Below, one piece after another: positions 1 to 6,419 of a DNA stretch of 11,224 nucleotides. Under the pieces are notes generated by a model that ran no database searches, was not told where the DNA came from, and worked only from the letters and a program-made list of their open reading frames with translations. Where the stretch lies: positions 1 through 11,224 of the forward strand of contig VBCJ01000259.1 in assembly GCA_005884335.1 (NCBI GenBank), read 5' to 3'. Position 1 is the stretch's first letter. Every line of letters begins with the position of its first letter. The DNA is from Betaproteobacteria bacterium. Its GTDB lineage: Bacteria > Pseudomonadota > Gammaproteobacteria > Burkholderiales > SG8-39. The position numbers were made by a program, and so were the translations under genes.

Positions 1-139
1 CGGCGTTCTCCGAAAGATCACCGTGAGTCCGCGCTTCGGCGATCGCCGTGGTCGCGTTCGGCCGTTCCACCGTTTTCAAACGGTGCAACTCCTGTCGCAA
101 CAGCTCGGCCCCGGTCGTGGTCAGCGGAATCGTGCTCAT
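1..139 (-). CDS. greA: Transcription elongation factor GreA, N-terminal part (runs off the left edge)
   Basis: GreA binds the RNA polymerase secondary channel and stimulates cleavage of backtracked transcripts. Reading the minus strand from an ATG at 139-137 gives 46 residues that begin MSTIPLTTTGAELLRQEL and end HGDLSENA at the window edge. This is the N-terminal antiparallel coiled coil of the family. The conserved tip acidic residues fall at D41 and E44, the same numbers as in E. coli GreA, which supports this start. No good Shine-Dalgarno sequence is visible upstream. The gene lies 90 bases downstream of the carB stop in the same direction, the usual carA-carB-greA order of Betaproteobacteria. 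About two thirds of the protein (expected about 158 residues) lies outside the window. Confidence 0.93.
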   Translation of the reverse strand, partial: MSTIPLTTTGAELLRQELHRLKTVERPNATTAIAEARTHGDLSENA

Positions 140-229
140 GGCCGTATCAAGAATAAGCCGCCGCGGCGCCCCAAGAGCGCCTGGCAGCGGCATCGGTTAT
201 TCAGAACAGAAGAATTCGCGGAAGGCGAG

Positions 230-1438
230 CTAATGTGACCACTTTTCGAGCCATTTTGCAATAGGCCCGCGCGGGCGCAGGCCGGCGTGCAGCTCCTGAA
301 GAGGGTACGGCACCAGGGATTTCATGTGCCGCATGCCCTCGCAGGCCGCCCGGGCGCCCGCCACGGTGGTGTAATAGGTCACACGCCGCTGCACCGCGCT
401 GGTCCGGATGGAGCGCGAATCCGAGATGGCGCTGCGCTTTTCCTCCACTGTATTCACCACCAGACTCACCTCGCCGTTCTTGATCATGTCGACGATGTGC
501 GGCCGGCCTTCGACCACCTTGTTGACGACGCTCACGGCGATCCCGTGCGCGGCGAGCACCCCGGCCGTCCCTCGGGTCGCGAGCAGCCGAAACCCGAGCT
601 TGAGGAGCTCGCGCGCGACCTGCACCACCGCCAGCTTGTCGCCGTCGCGCACGCTGATGAATGCGGTTCCGATCTCCGGAAGCTTCGCGCTCGCGGCGAG
701 CTGCGATTTGACGAAAGCCTCCCCGAAGCTTTTCCCCACGCCCATCACTTCCCCGGTCGATTTCATCTCCGGGCCGAGAATGGTGTCGACCCCTGGAAAC
801 TTCACGAATGGAAATACGGCTTCCTTCACGGAAAAATAACCTGGAACCACCTCCGCCCGCGCGTCCTGCTGCGCGAGGGTCTTCCCCACCATGCAGCGCG
901 CGGCGATTTTGGCAAGCGGAACGCCGGTGGCCTTGCCGACGAAAGGCACCGTGCGCGAGGCGCGGGGGTTGACTTCGAGCACGTAGATGACGTCCCGTTG
1001 AATTGCGAATTGCACGTTCATCAGGCCGACGACCTTTAGCGCGTGAGCGAGTTCAACGGTCTGCCGGCGCAGCTCCCGCTCGATGGGGGCGCTCAGAGAA
1101 TGCGGCGGCAAGGAGCACGCCGAATCGCCGGAATGCACCCCGGCCTGCTCGATGTGTTCCATGACGCCGCCGATCAGTACGCATTCGCCGTCGCTGACCG
1201 CGTCCACGTCCACCTCCGTGGCGTCGCTCAGGAACCGGTCGAGCAGCACCGGCGAGTCGTTCGAGACTTTGACCGCTTCGCGCATGTAACGCTCGAGGTC
1301 CTTCTGCTCGTGAACGATCTCCATCGCGCGTCCGCCCAGCACGTAGCTCGGACGCACCACCAGCGGATAGCCGATTTCCCCAGCCAGGCGCAGCGCGTCG
1401 GCTTCCGTGCGGGGCGAGCGATTGGGCGCTTGCCTCAA
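230..1438 (-). CDS. carB: Carbamoyl-phosphate synthase large chain, C-terminal fragment of a broken carB
   Basis: This is the second piece of carB. It holds most of the C-terminal ATP-grasp half, which phosphorylates carbamate (EIGYPLVVRPSYVLGGRAM near the start, then EVNPRASRTVPFVGKATG), and the complete C-terminal allosteric MGS-like domain (LAVVQVARELLKLGFRLLAT to the end). The frame is open only back to 1456, just after a TGA at 1459-1457. The nominal start, TTG at 1438, has no Shine-Dalgarno sequence and lies inside a conserved stretch (RLGLRQAPNR), so it is unlikely to be a natural start. Together with the upstream fragment the protein would be about 1030 residues, against about 1075 for the family. 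The missing part is the beginning of the C-terminal synthetase half, including the segment usually reading VIVQYGGQTPL. The fragment is either a real pseudogene part or the product of a sequence or assembly error. Confidence 0.85.
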   Translation of the reverse strand: MRQAPNRSPRTEADALRLAGEIGYPLVVRPSYVLGGRAMEIVHEQKDLERYMREAVKVSNDSPVLLDRFLSDATEVDVDAVSDGECVLIGGVMEHIEQAGVHSGDSACSLPPHSLSAPIERELRRQTVELAHALKVVGLMNVQFAIQRDVIYVLEVNPRASRTVPFVGKATGVPLAKIAARCMVGKTLAQQDARAEVVPGYFSVKEAVFPFVKFPGVDTILGPEMKSTGEVMGVGKSFGEAFVKSQLAASAKLPEIGTAFISVRDGDKLAVVQVARELLKLGFRLLATRGTAGVLAAHGIAVSVVNKVVEGRPHIVDMIKNGEVSLVVNTVEEKRSAISDSRSIRTSAVQRRVTYYTTVAGARAACEGMRHMKSLVPYPLQELHAGLRPRGPIAKWLEKWSH

Positions 1439-3326
1439 GCCCAGGCGGTCGATCGATCACCGCCATCACGTCCTCGAACGTGAGTGGCTGGAAGTAGAGG
1501 CGATCGGCCGTGTCGTAGTCGGTCGAGACCGTTTCCGGGTTGCAGTTGACCATGATCGTCTCGAATCCGTCTTCGCGCAGCGCGAGCGCCGCGTGAACGC
1601 AACAGTAATCGAATTCGATGCCCTGTCCGATGCGATTCGGCCCGCCCCCCAGCACGATCACCTTTTTCCGCCGAGTGGGCAAGGCCTCGCATTCGTCTTC
1701 GTAGGTCGAGTACATGTACGCGGTCCGAGTCGCGAACTCCGCCGCGCAGGTATCGACGCGCTTGTAGACCGGGCGGATTCCGAAGCGATGCCTCGCGGTC
1801 CGAACCTCCCCTTCGCTCGCATTGAAAAGGTACGCAAGCCTTCTGTCGGAAAATCCCTTGCGCTTGAGCATGCGCAGCGTTTGCGCATCCAGCTCCGCGA
1901 GCCGCTTGTCGTCGAGATCCATTTCAAGGTCGACGATCTCCTTGATCTGCGCGAGAAACCAGGGATCGATGTGCGTGAGCTGGTGCACTTCCTCCAGCGT
2001 GAATCCGTTCTCGAAGGCATCGCCCACGTACCAGATGCGCTCCGGCCCCGGTTCGCCGAGCTCCTTTTCGAGCCTCTCGCGATCGGTCGTTTTCTGATTG
2101 AGCCCGTCGACGCCCACCTCGAGCCCCCGCAGCGCCTTCTGGAACGACTCCTGGAAGGTGCGGCCGATCGCCATGACCTCGCCCACCGATTTCATCTGCG
2201 TCGTCAGCCTGTCGTTCGCCTGGGGAAATTTCTCGAACGCGAAACGCGGGACCTTTGTGACGATGTAGTCGATGCTCGGTTCGAACGAAGCGGGCGTCGC
2301 GCCGCCGGTGATCTCGTTCCTCAGCTCATCGAGGGTGTATCCGACCGCGAGCTTGGCCGCCACCTTGGCGATCGGGAAGCCGGTCGCCTTGGACGCGAGA
2401 GCCGACGAGCGCGAGACGCGCGGATTCATCTCGATCACGAGCATGCGCCCGTCTTCCGGATTGACGGCGAATTGCACGTTCGAGCCGCCGGTGTCGACCC
2501 CGATCTCCCGCAGCACGGCGATCGCCGCGTCGCGCATGACCTGGTATTCCTTGTCCGTCAGGGTCTGCGCGGGCGCCACGGTGATGGAGTCGCCCGTATG
2601 CACCCCCATCGGGTCGACGTTTTCGATCGAGCAGACGATGATGCAGTTGTCTTTTCGGTCGCGCACGACCTCCATCTCGAATTCCTTCCAGCCGATCACC
2701 GACTCCTCGATCAGCAGCTCGTGCGTGGGCGACGCCTCCAGCCCGCGTTCGCAGATCGCCACGAATTCCTCGCGGTTGTAGGCGATGCCGCCGCCCGACC
2801 CCCCGAGGGTGAACGAAGGCCGTATCACGGCCGGGAAACCGATCGCCGCTTGAACCTGCAGTGCCTCTTCCAGAGAATGCGCGAGCGTCGAGCGCGGGCA
2901 AGCAAGCCCTATCTTCGCCATGGCCTTCTTGAATTTTTCGCGGTCCTCGGCCTTGTCGATCGCCCCGCTGCTCGCGCCGATCATCTCGACCCCGTACTTC
3001 TGCAGAACGCCATGCCGAACAAGGTCCAGCGCGCAATTGAGCCCCGTCTGCCCACCCATGGTCGGCAGCAGTGTATCGGGTCGCTCCCGGGCGATGATCG
3101 CCTCGAGCATCTGCCAATTCACCGGCTCGATGTAGGTGACATCGGCCATCTCCGGGTCGGTCATGATGGTCGCCGGGTTCGAATTCACCAGGATGACCTT
3201 GTAGCCTTCGGCGCGCAGCGCCTTGCAGGCCTGCGCGCCGGAATAATCGAACTCGCAGGCCTGGCCAATGACGATGGGGCCGGCCCCGATGATGAGCACG
3301 CTCTTGATGTCGGTGCGCTTAGGCAC
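1053..3326 (-). CDS. carB: Carbamoyl-phosphate synthase large chain, N-terminal fragment of a broken carB with an out-of-frame tail
   Basis: CarB makes carbamoyl phosphate from ammonia (supplied by CarA), bicarbonate and two ATP, for arginine and pyrimidine synthesis. Residues 1 to about 625 match the family: SVLIIGAGPIVIGQACEFDY near the start, LLPTMGGQTGLNCALDL around residues 80-100, the N-terminal ATP-grasp (VIRPSFTLGGSGGGIAYN), the oligomerization domain, and the first part of the C-terminal half (GGGPNRIGQGIEFDYC). Homology stops at V623-I624-D625 (bases 1460-1452). The remaining 132 residues, down to the stop at 1053, are an Arg/Gly/Ala-rich out-of-frame read of the true C-terminal coding sequence. 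The start is GTG at 3326, preceded by AGGAG with a 7-base spacer and overlapping the carA stop by 8 bases, which implies translational coupling to carA. Confidence 0.9.
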   Translation of the reverse strand: MPKRTDIKSVLIIGAGPIVIGQACEFDYSGAQACKALRAEGYKVILVNSNPATIMTDPEMADVTYIEPVNWQMLEAIIARERPDTLLPTMGGQTGLNCALDLVRHGVLQKYGVEMIGASSGAIDKAEDREKFKKAMAKIGLACPRSTLAHSLEEALQVQAAIGFPAVIRPSFTLGGSGGGIAYNREEFVAICERGLEASPTHELLIEESVIGWKEFEMEVVRDRKDNCIIVCSIENVDPMGVHTGDSITVAPAQTLTDKEYQVMRDAAIAVLREIGVDTGGSNVQFAVNPEDGRMLVIEMNPRVSRSSALASKATGFPIAKVAAKLAVGYTLDELRNEITGGATPASFEPSIDYIVTKVPRFAFEKFPQANDRLTTQMKSVGEVMAIGRTFQESFQKALRGLEVGVDGLNQKTTDRERLEKELGEPGPERIWYVGDAFENGFTLEEVHQLTHIDPWFLAQIKEIVDLEMDLDDKRLAELDAQTLRMLKRKGFSDRRLAYLFNASEGEVRTARHRFGIRPVYKRVDTCAAEFATRTAYMYSTYEDECEALPTRRKKVIVLGGGPNRIGQGIEFDYCCVHAALALREDGFETIMVNCNPETVSTDYDTADRLYFQPLTFEDVMAVIDRPPGLEASAQSLAPHGSRRAAPGWGNRLSAGGASELRAGRTRDGDRSRAEGPRALHARSGQSLERLAGAARPVPERRHGGGRGRGQRRRMRTDRRRHGTHRAGRGAFRRFGVLLAAAFSERPHRAGAAPADR
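1439..1460 (-). other. carB: Deletion and frameshift junction inside carB
   Basis: On the minus strand the left reading frame (V-I-D, 1460-1452) meets the right frame (I-D-R-L-G-L-R, 1453-1433) through the short repetitive sequence GATCGATCGACC. In intact CarB proteins the left block (EDVMAVID) and the right block (IDRLGLRQAPNR) are separated by about 50 residues. Both blocks carry an Ile-Asp pair encoded by ATCGAT or ATCGAC. A clean collapse between these pairs would have kept the frame, but four extra bases (ATCG) remain, so the frame is lost. The estimate of about 150 deleted bases comes from remembered family sequences, not an alignment. Confidence 0.8.
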
Positions 3327-4455
3327 GCGCTCGCTCCTGCATCAGCCTTGCGAAGCGATCGAAGAGGTACCCGATGTCGTGCGGCCCGGGGCTCGCTTCG
3401 GGATGCCCCTGAAAGCAGAACGCCGGCCGATCGGTGCGTGCGAGGCCCTGCAAGCTGCCGTCGAAGAGAGAAATATGGGTGGTCTTGAGGTTCGCCGGGA
3501 GCGTGTCCGGGTCGACTGCGAACCCGTGGTTCTGGCTGGTAATGACGACCGTTCCGCTCTCCAGATCTTTCACCGGGTGGTTGGCGCCGTGATGCCCGAA
3601 CTTCATCTTCAGGGTCTTCGCGCCGGAAGCGAGCCCCATGAGCTGGTGGCCGAGGCAGATTCCGAACGTGGGAGTCCCGGTGTCGATGATTTGGCGGATC
3701 GCGCGTATGGCGTAGTCGCAGGGCTCGGGGTCGCCCGGACCGTTCGACAAAAACACCCCATCGGGCTTGAGCGCAAGGGCTTCCGCCGCCGGGATCTGCG
3801 CGGGAAGAACCGTGACCCGGCAGCCGCGTTCGACGAGCCTGCGCAGTATGTTGCGTTTTATGCCGTAGTCGTATGCGACGACGTGAAAGCGCACATCCGC
3901 GCCCTTGCCAAACCCGCCGCCTATCCGCCACCCGCCTTCCGACCATTCGTAAGCCTTAGCGGTCGTCACGACCTTGGCCAAATCCATTCCCGCAAGCCCG
4001 GGAAAGGCCCGGGCGGCTTCCAGCGCTTGATCTGCGTCGTCGGAACCCGCGAGCACGGCGCCGTTCTGGGCACCTTTTTCGCGGAGGATTCGGGTGAGGC
4101 GCCTCGTGTCGATGCCCGCGATGGCGACTACTTTGTCCGCCACGAGAAAATCGGAGAGATCCCGTTCGGCCCGCCAGCTCGAGACCGCGGTGGACAAATC
4201 CCGAACCACCAGTCCCGCCGCGAACACCTTTCCCGACTCCACGTCCTCTCGGTTGGCCCCGGTATTTCCGATGTGGGGATGCGTGAGAGTGACGATTTGG
4301 CCGCAATACGATGGATCGGTGAGGATCTCCTGATATCCGGTAATGGCGGTATTGAAAACCACCTCCCCCGAGGCAAGACCTGCCGCCCCGGCGGACGTTC
4401 CCCGAAAAACAGTGCCGTCGGCTAATGCAAGGAGGGCGGGCGGGGGGACGGGCAC
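3319..4455 (-). CDS. carA: Carbamoyl-phosphate synthase small chain (glutamine amidotransferase subunit)
   Basis: CarA hydrolyses glutamine and channels ammonia to CarB. The N-terminal CPSase small-chain domain is clear (ALADGTVFRG, then GEVVFNTAITGYQEILTDPS), followed by a class I glutamine amidotransferase domain. The catalytic triad is C267 (FGICLGHQ), H351 and E353 (FQGHPEAS), within two residues of the E. coli positions (269, 353, 355). The proposed start is GTG at 4455-4453, giving 378 residues, the usual length. The frame is open further up to TTG at 4521, but that extension is not CarA-like and sits in a hairpin right at the predicted transcript start. An ATG at about 4470 is out of frame. 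The Shine-Dalgarno sequence before the GTG is weak, so the exact start is uncertain. The stop overlaps the carB start. Confidence 0.95.
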   Translation of the reverse strand: MPVPPPALLALADGTVFRGTSAGAAGLASGEVVFNTAITGYQEILTDPSYCGQIVTLTHPHIGNTGANREDVESGKVFAAGLVVRDLSTAVSSWRAERDLSDFLVADKVVAIAGIDTRRLTRILREKGAQNGAVLAGSDDADQALEAARAFPGLAGMDLAKVVTTAKAYEWSEGGWRIGGGFGKGADVRFHVVAYDYGIKRNILRRLVERGCRVTVLPAQIPAAEALALKPDGVFLSNGPGDPEPCDYAIRAIRQIIDTGTPTFGICLGHQLMGLASGAKTLKMKFGHHGANHPVKDLESGTVVITSQNHGFAVDPDTLPANLKTTHISLFDGSLQGLARTDRPAFCFQGHPEASPGPHDIGYLFDRFARLMQERARA

Positions 4456-4482
4456 GGCAGCGGGCTCATGGGGGGCCAGACG

Positions 4483-4520
4483 TGCAGAGCGGGACCGGCA
4501 CGCGCCGGTCCCGCTCTGCA
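4483..4520 (-). promoter_or_regulatory. Perfect 17-bp stem-loop in the carA leader
   Basis: The arms at 4483-4499 and 4504-4520 are perfectly complementary (TGCAGAGCGGGACCGGC and its reverse complement) around a 4-base loop. The element lies just downstream of the predicted carA transcription start (about 4526) and 27 bases before the proposed GTG start. There is no T-run on either side, so it does not look like an ordinary intrinsic terminator. It could stabilise the mRNA, affect translation initiation or bind a protein. The structure is read directly from the sequence; its role is inference. Confidence 0.75.
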
Positions 4521-4532
4521 ACGAACCTCAAA

Positions 4533-4562
4533 AGTATACCGTGATTCCTGCGACCTCATCAA
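4533..4562 (-). promoter_or_regulatory. Probable sigma-70 promoter of carAB
   Basis: On the minus strand TTGATG (4562-4557) and TATACT (4538-4533) are separated by 18 bases. The -10 box matches the consensus TATAAT at five of six positions and the -35 box matches TTGACA at four of six. Transcription would begin near 4526, giving a leader of about 70 bases that starts with the 17-bp hairpin. This is a prediction from consensus similarity only. Confidence 0.5.
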
Positions 4563-4664
4563 ACTTTCGGCTGTGGATCCGCTTGTTGCTCGCAGAAACG
4601 GCACCGCTTCCTAAACCGTGCCAAAATTGACGATTCGCTCTTCACGACTCGCAAGAACGAAAAC

Positions 4665-6419
4665 GTGACGACTTCGCGCACCTCGATCGGTGCCCTATCC
4701 TCGGCTGAATTCCTGCCGCAGCGAGTCTCGCTCCTTTACCGGCTGTCGGGAAACGACGTCCCCGCCATCCTTCTCACCTCGGTCATCGCGGCGTTTGCCC
4801 TTTGGGGCTATATCAGCGACAAACTCCTCGTCGCCTGGCTGATCTGGCTGGTGCTGGCGAGCCTGGTGCGTATCCTCCTCAAGCGCGCCTACCAGCTCCG
4901 CCGGCCCGGACCGGAAGCCGCGGGGCGCTGGGAGGGTTATTTCTGCCTCACCAGCGCGTCGGTCGGCACCGCCTGGGGCCTGACGGTGATGCTGCTCTAC
5001 CCGGAGCACGGCCAGTTCCACGAAATCCTCCTTCCGTTCCTCATCGGCAGCGTGGCGATGGGGCTGCCTCCGGCGCTCGCTCCCAGTCCCAAGTCGTTTG
5101 CCTGCCTGATCTTGCCGATTTTCGCGCCTTTGATCGGCCTGCTGTTTTCGCAGGGCGGTGCGTTCAACACCTCTGCCGGAATCTTGATTCTGGTGTTCTC
5201 CGCGGTGCTCCTGGCGCTCTATCTGTCCTCCAACCGCGCGCTGATCGAAACGCTTCGCTTCGGCCGGGAAAACGAACGCCTGCTCGAGCAGGTCAAGGAA
5301 GCCAAGGAGCGTCTGGACCTCGCGCTGCAGGCGGCCAATATCCTCATATGGGACTGGGACGCGCGCAGGACCAACGTTTTTCTCGGCGGCAGCTGGGCAA
5401 TCATCCTGCGGGTGGGCAAGGAAACCAGCGCACTGAGCCCAGACGAGCTGGCGCAAATGGTACATCCCGATGATCTTCCGAAGGTGAAGCAGGCCCTGAG
5501 CCAATGCCTGGACGGCGGGCAGTCCGAGTATGTCGCTGAGCACCGCGTCAAGACCCTCGCCGGAGGCTGGGTATGGAGCCTCTCCCGCGGAAGGGTGGTC
5601 GAGCGCGACGCGGGCGGCCGGGCGCTGCGCATGACCGGCGTCAACGTCGATATCGACGATCGCAAGCGCGCGGAGGCCGAGCTGCTGGCTGCGGTACAGC
5701 GCGAAAAGGAGCTCTCCGAGATGAAATCCAAATTCGTCTCGACCGCTTCGCACGAGTTCCGCACGCCGCTCGCAACCATGCTGTCATCGGCCGAGCTGCT
5801 CGAGCATTACGCCGAGAGTCTGAGCCCGGCCGAGAAGGTCAACCTCCTGCAGACCATCCAGGGCAGCGCAAAACGCATGAGCGAGATGATCGACGACGTG
5901 CTCACCTTGGGCCGCGCCGAGTCGGGCGTGCTCAAGCTGAACCTCGGCCCGACGAATCTGCGCGAGCTCTGCGGCAGGGTGGTGTCGGAGTTCCGCATCG
6001 CGCAAGGCAAGCAGCACATCATCACCCTGGACGACCGCTTCGACCGCCTCGAGGCGCACATGGACGAGAGGCTGCTGCGGCATATCCTGAACAACCTCCT
6101 CTCGAACGCGGTGAAATACTCTCCTCCGGGCAGCGAAGTGACTTTCTCTCTTGCCCGGCGTGGCGAGCAGGCCGCGATCGAGATCCAGGACCGGGGAATC
6201 GGGATACCTTTGGAAGACCAGCCGCGGATGTTCGAGAGCTTTCATCGGGCTTCGAACGTCGAAAACCGTTCCGGCACGGGCCTGGGTCTTGCGATCGTGA
6301 AGAAGGCGGTGGAGCTTCACGGCGGCGAAATCAGCCTCACGAGCGCCGTCGGCTCCGGAACCCGGTTCACCGTCATGATCCCTCTGCAGCCGATCGAACA
6401 GCCGGCCGGAGTGAGCTGA
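4665..6419 (+). CDS. Membrane-bound PAS-containing sensor histidine kinase
   Basis: This 584-residue protein has six likely membrane helices (about residues 31-50, 54-72, 92-112, 121-139, 143-162, 169-188), then a helical linker (ENERLLEQVKEAKERL), a PAS domain of the PAS_3 type (about 217-338), a HisKA dimerization domain with the phospho-acceptor H363 in ASHEFRTPL, and a HATPase_c domain. The ATPase domain shows the N box (NNLLSNAVKYS, N481), the G1 box (DRGIGIP, D509) and the G2 box (GTGLGLAIVKKAVELHGG, from G537), so the kinase looks complete. It has no receiver domain of its own. The start is GTG at 4665; no strong Shine-Dalgarno sequence or promoter is visible. Its stop overlaps the start of the next gene by one base (TGATG), so that gene's receiver domain is the obvious phosphotransfer partner. 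The signal sensed by the membrane and PAS regions cannot be told from sequence. The six-helix module resembles uncharacterised sensor regions on other proteobacterial signalling proteins. Confidence 0.93.
   Translation: MTTSRTSIGALSSAEFLPQRVSLLYRLSGNDVPAILLTSVIAAFALWGYISDKLLVAWLIWLVLASLVRILLKRAYQLRRPGPEAAGRWEGYFCLTSASVGTAWGLTVMLLYPEHGQFHEILLPFLIGSVAMGLPPALAPSPKSFACLILPIFAPLIGLLFSQGGAFNTSAGILILVFSAVLLALYLSSNRALIETLRFGRENERLLEQVKEAKERLDLALQAANILIWDWDARRTNVFLGGSWAIILRVGKETSALSPDELAQMVHPDDLPKVKQALSQCLDGGQSEYVAEHRVKTLAGGWVWSLSRGRVVERDAGGRALRMTGVNVDIDDRKRAEAELLAAVQREKELSEMKSKFVSTASHEFRTPLATMLSSAELLEHYAESLSPAEKVNLLQTIQGSAKRMSEMIDDVLTLGRAESGVLKLNLGPTNLRELCGRVVSEFRIAQGKQHIITLDDRFDRLEAHMDERLLRHILNNLLSNAVKYSPPGSEVTFSLARRGEQAAIEIQDRGIGIPLEDQPRMFESFHRASNVENRSGTGLGLAIVKKAVELHGGEISLTSAVGSGTRFTVMIPLQPIEQPAGVS

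Noticed and set aside
140..229. Terminator or promoter between carB and greA
   Set aside because: A short GGCGC/GCGCC pairing is present but has no T-run, and no convincing -35/-10 pair is seen. Read-through from carB into greA is as likely.
23..238. Small plus-strand frame of 71 codons at the left edge
   Set aside because: It overlaps the minus-strand greA start, which is supported by family residues D41 and E44. The plus-strand product is Arg-rich with no recognisable features.
1407..3488. Long plus-strand open frame of 693 codons
   Set aside because: It lies antisense to carB and the end of carA, is rich in Arg, His and Asp as expected for the complement of GC-rich coding DNA, and matches no family I recognise. 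The minus-strand reading is clearly CarB.
4456..4521. Longer CarA starting at TTG 4521
   Set aside because: The extra 22 residues come from the leader hairpin, are not CarA-like, and the TTG would lie only a few bases from the predicted transcription start. GTG 4455 gives the normal family length.
5573..6418. Upstream extension of the cyclase-kinase frame inside the histidine kinase gene
   Set aside because: The extension is an Arg/Gly-rich out-of-frame read of the histidine kinase. The receiver domain starts exactly at ATG 6419, with a Shine-Dalgarno sequence and a one-base overlap with the preceding stop.
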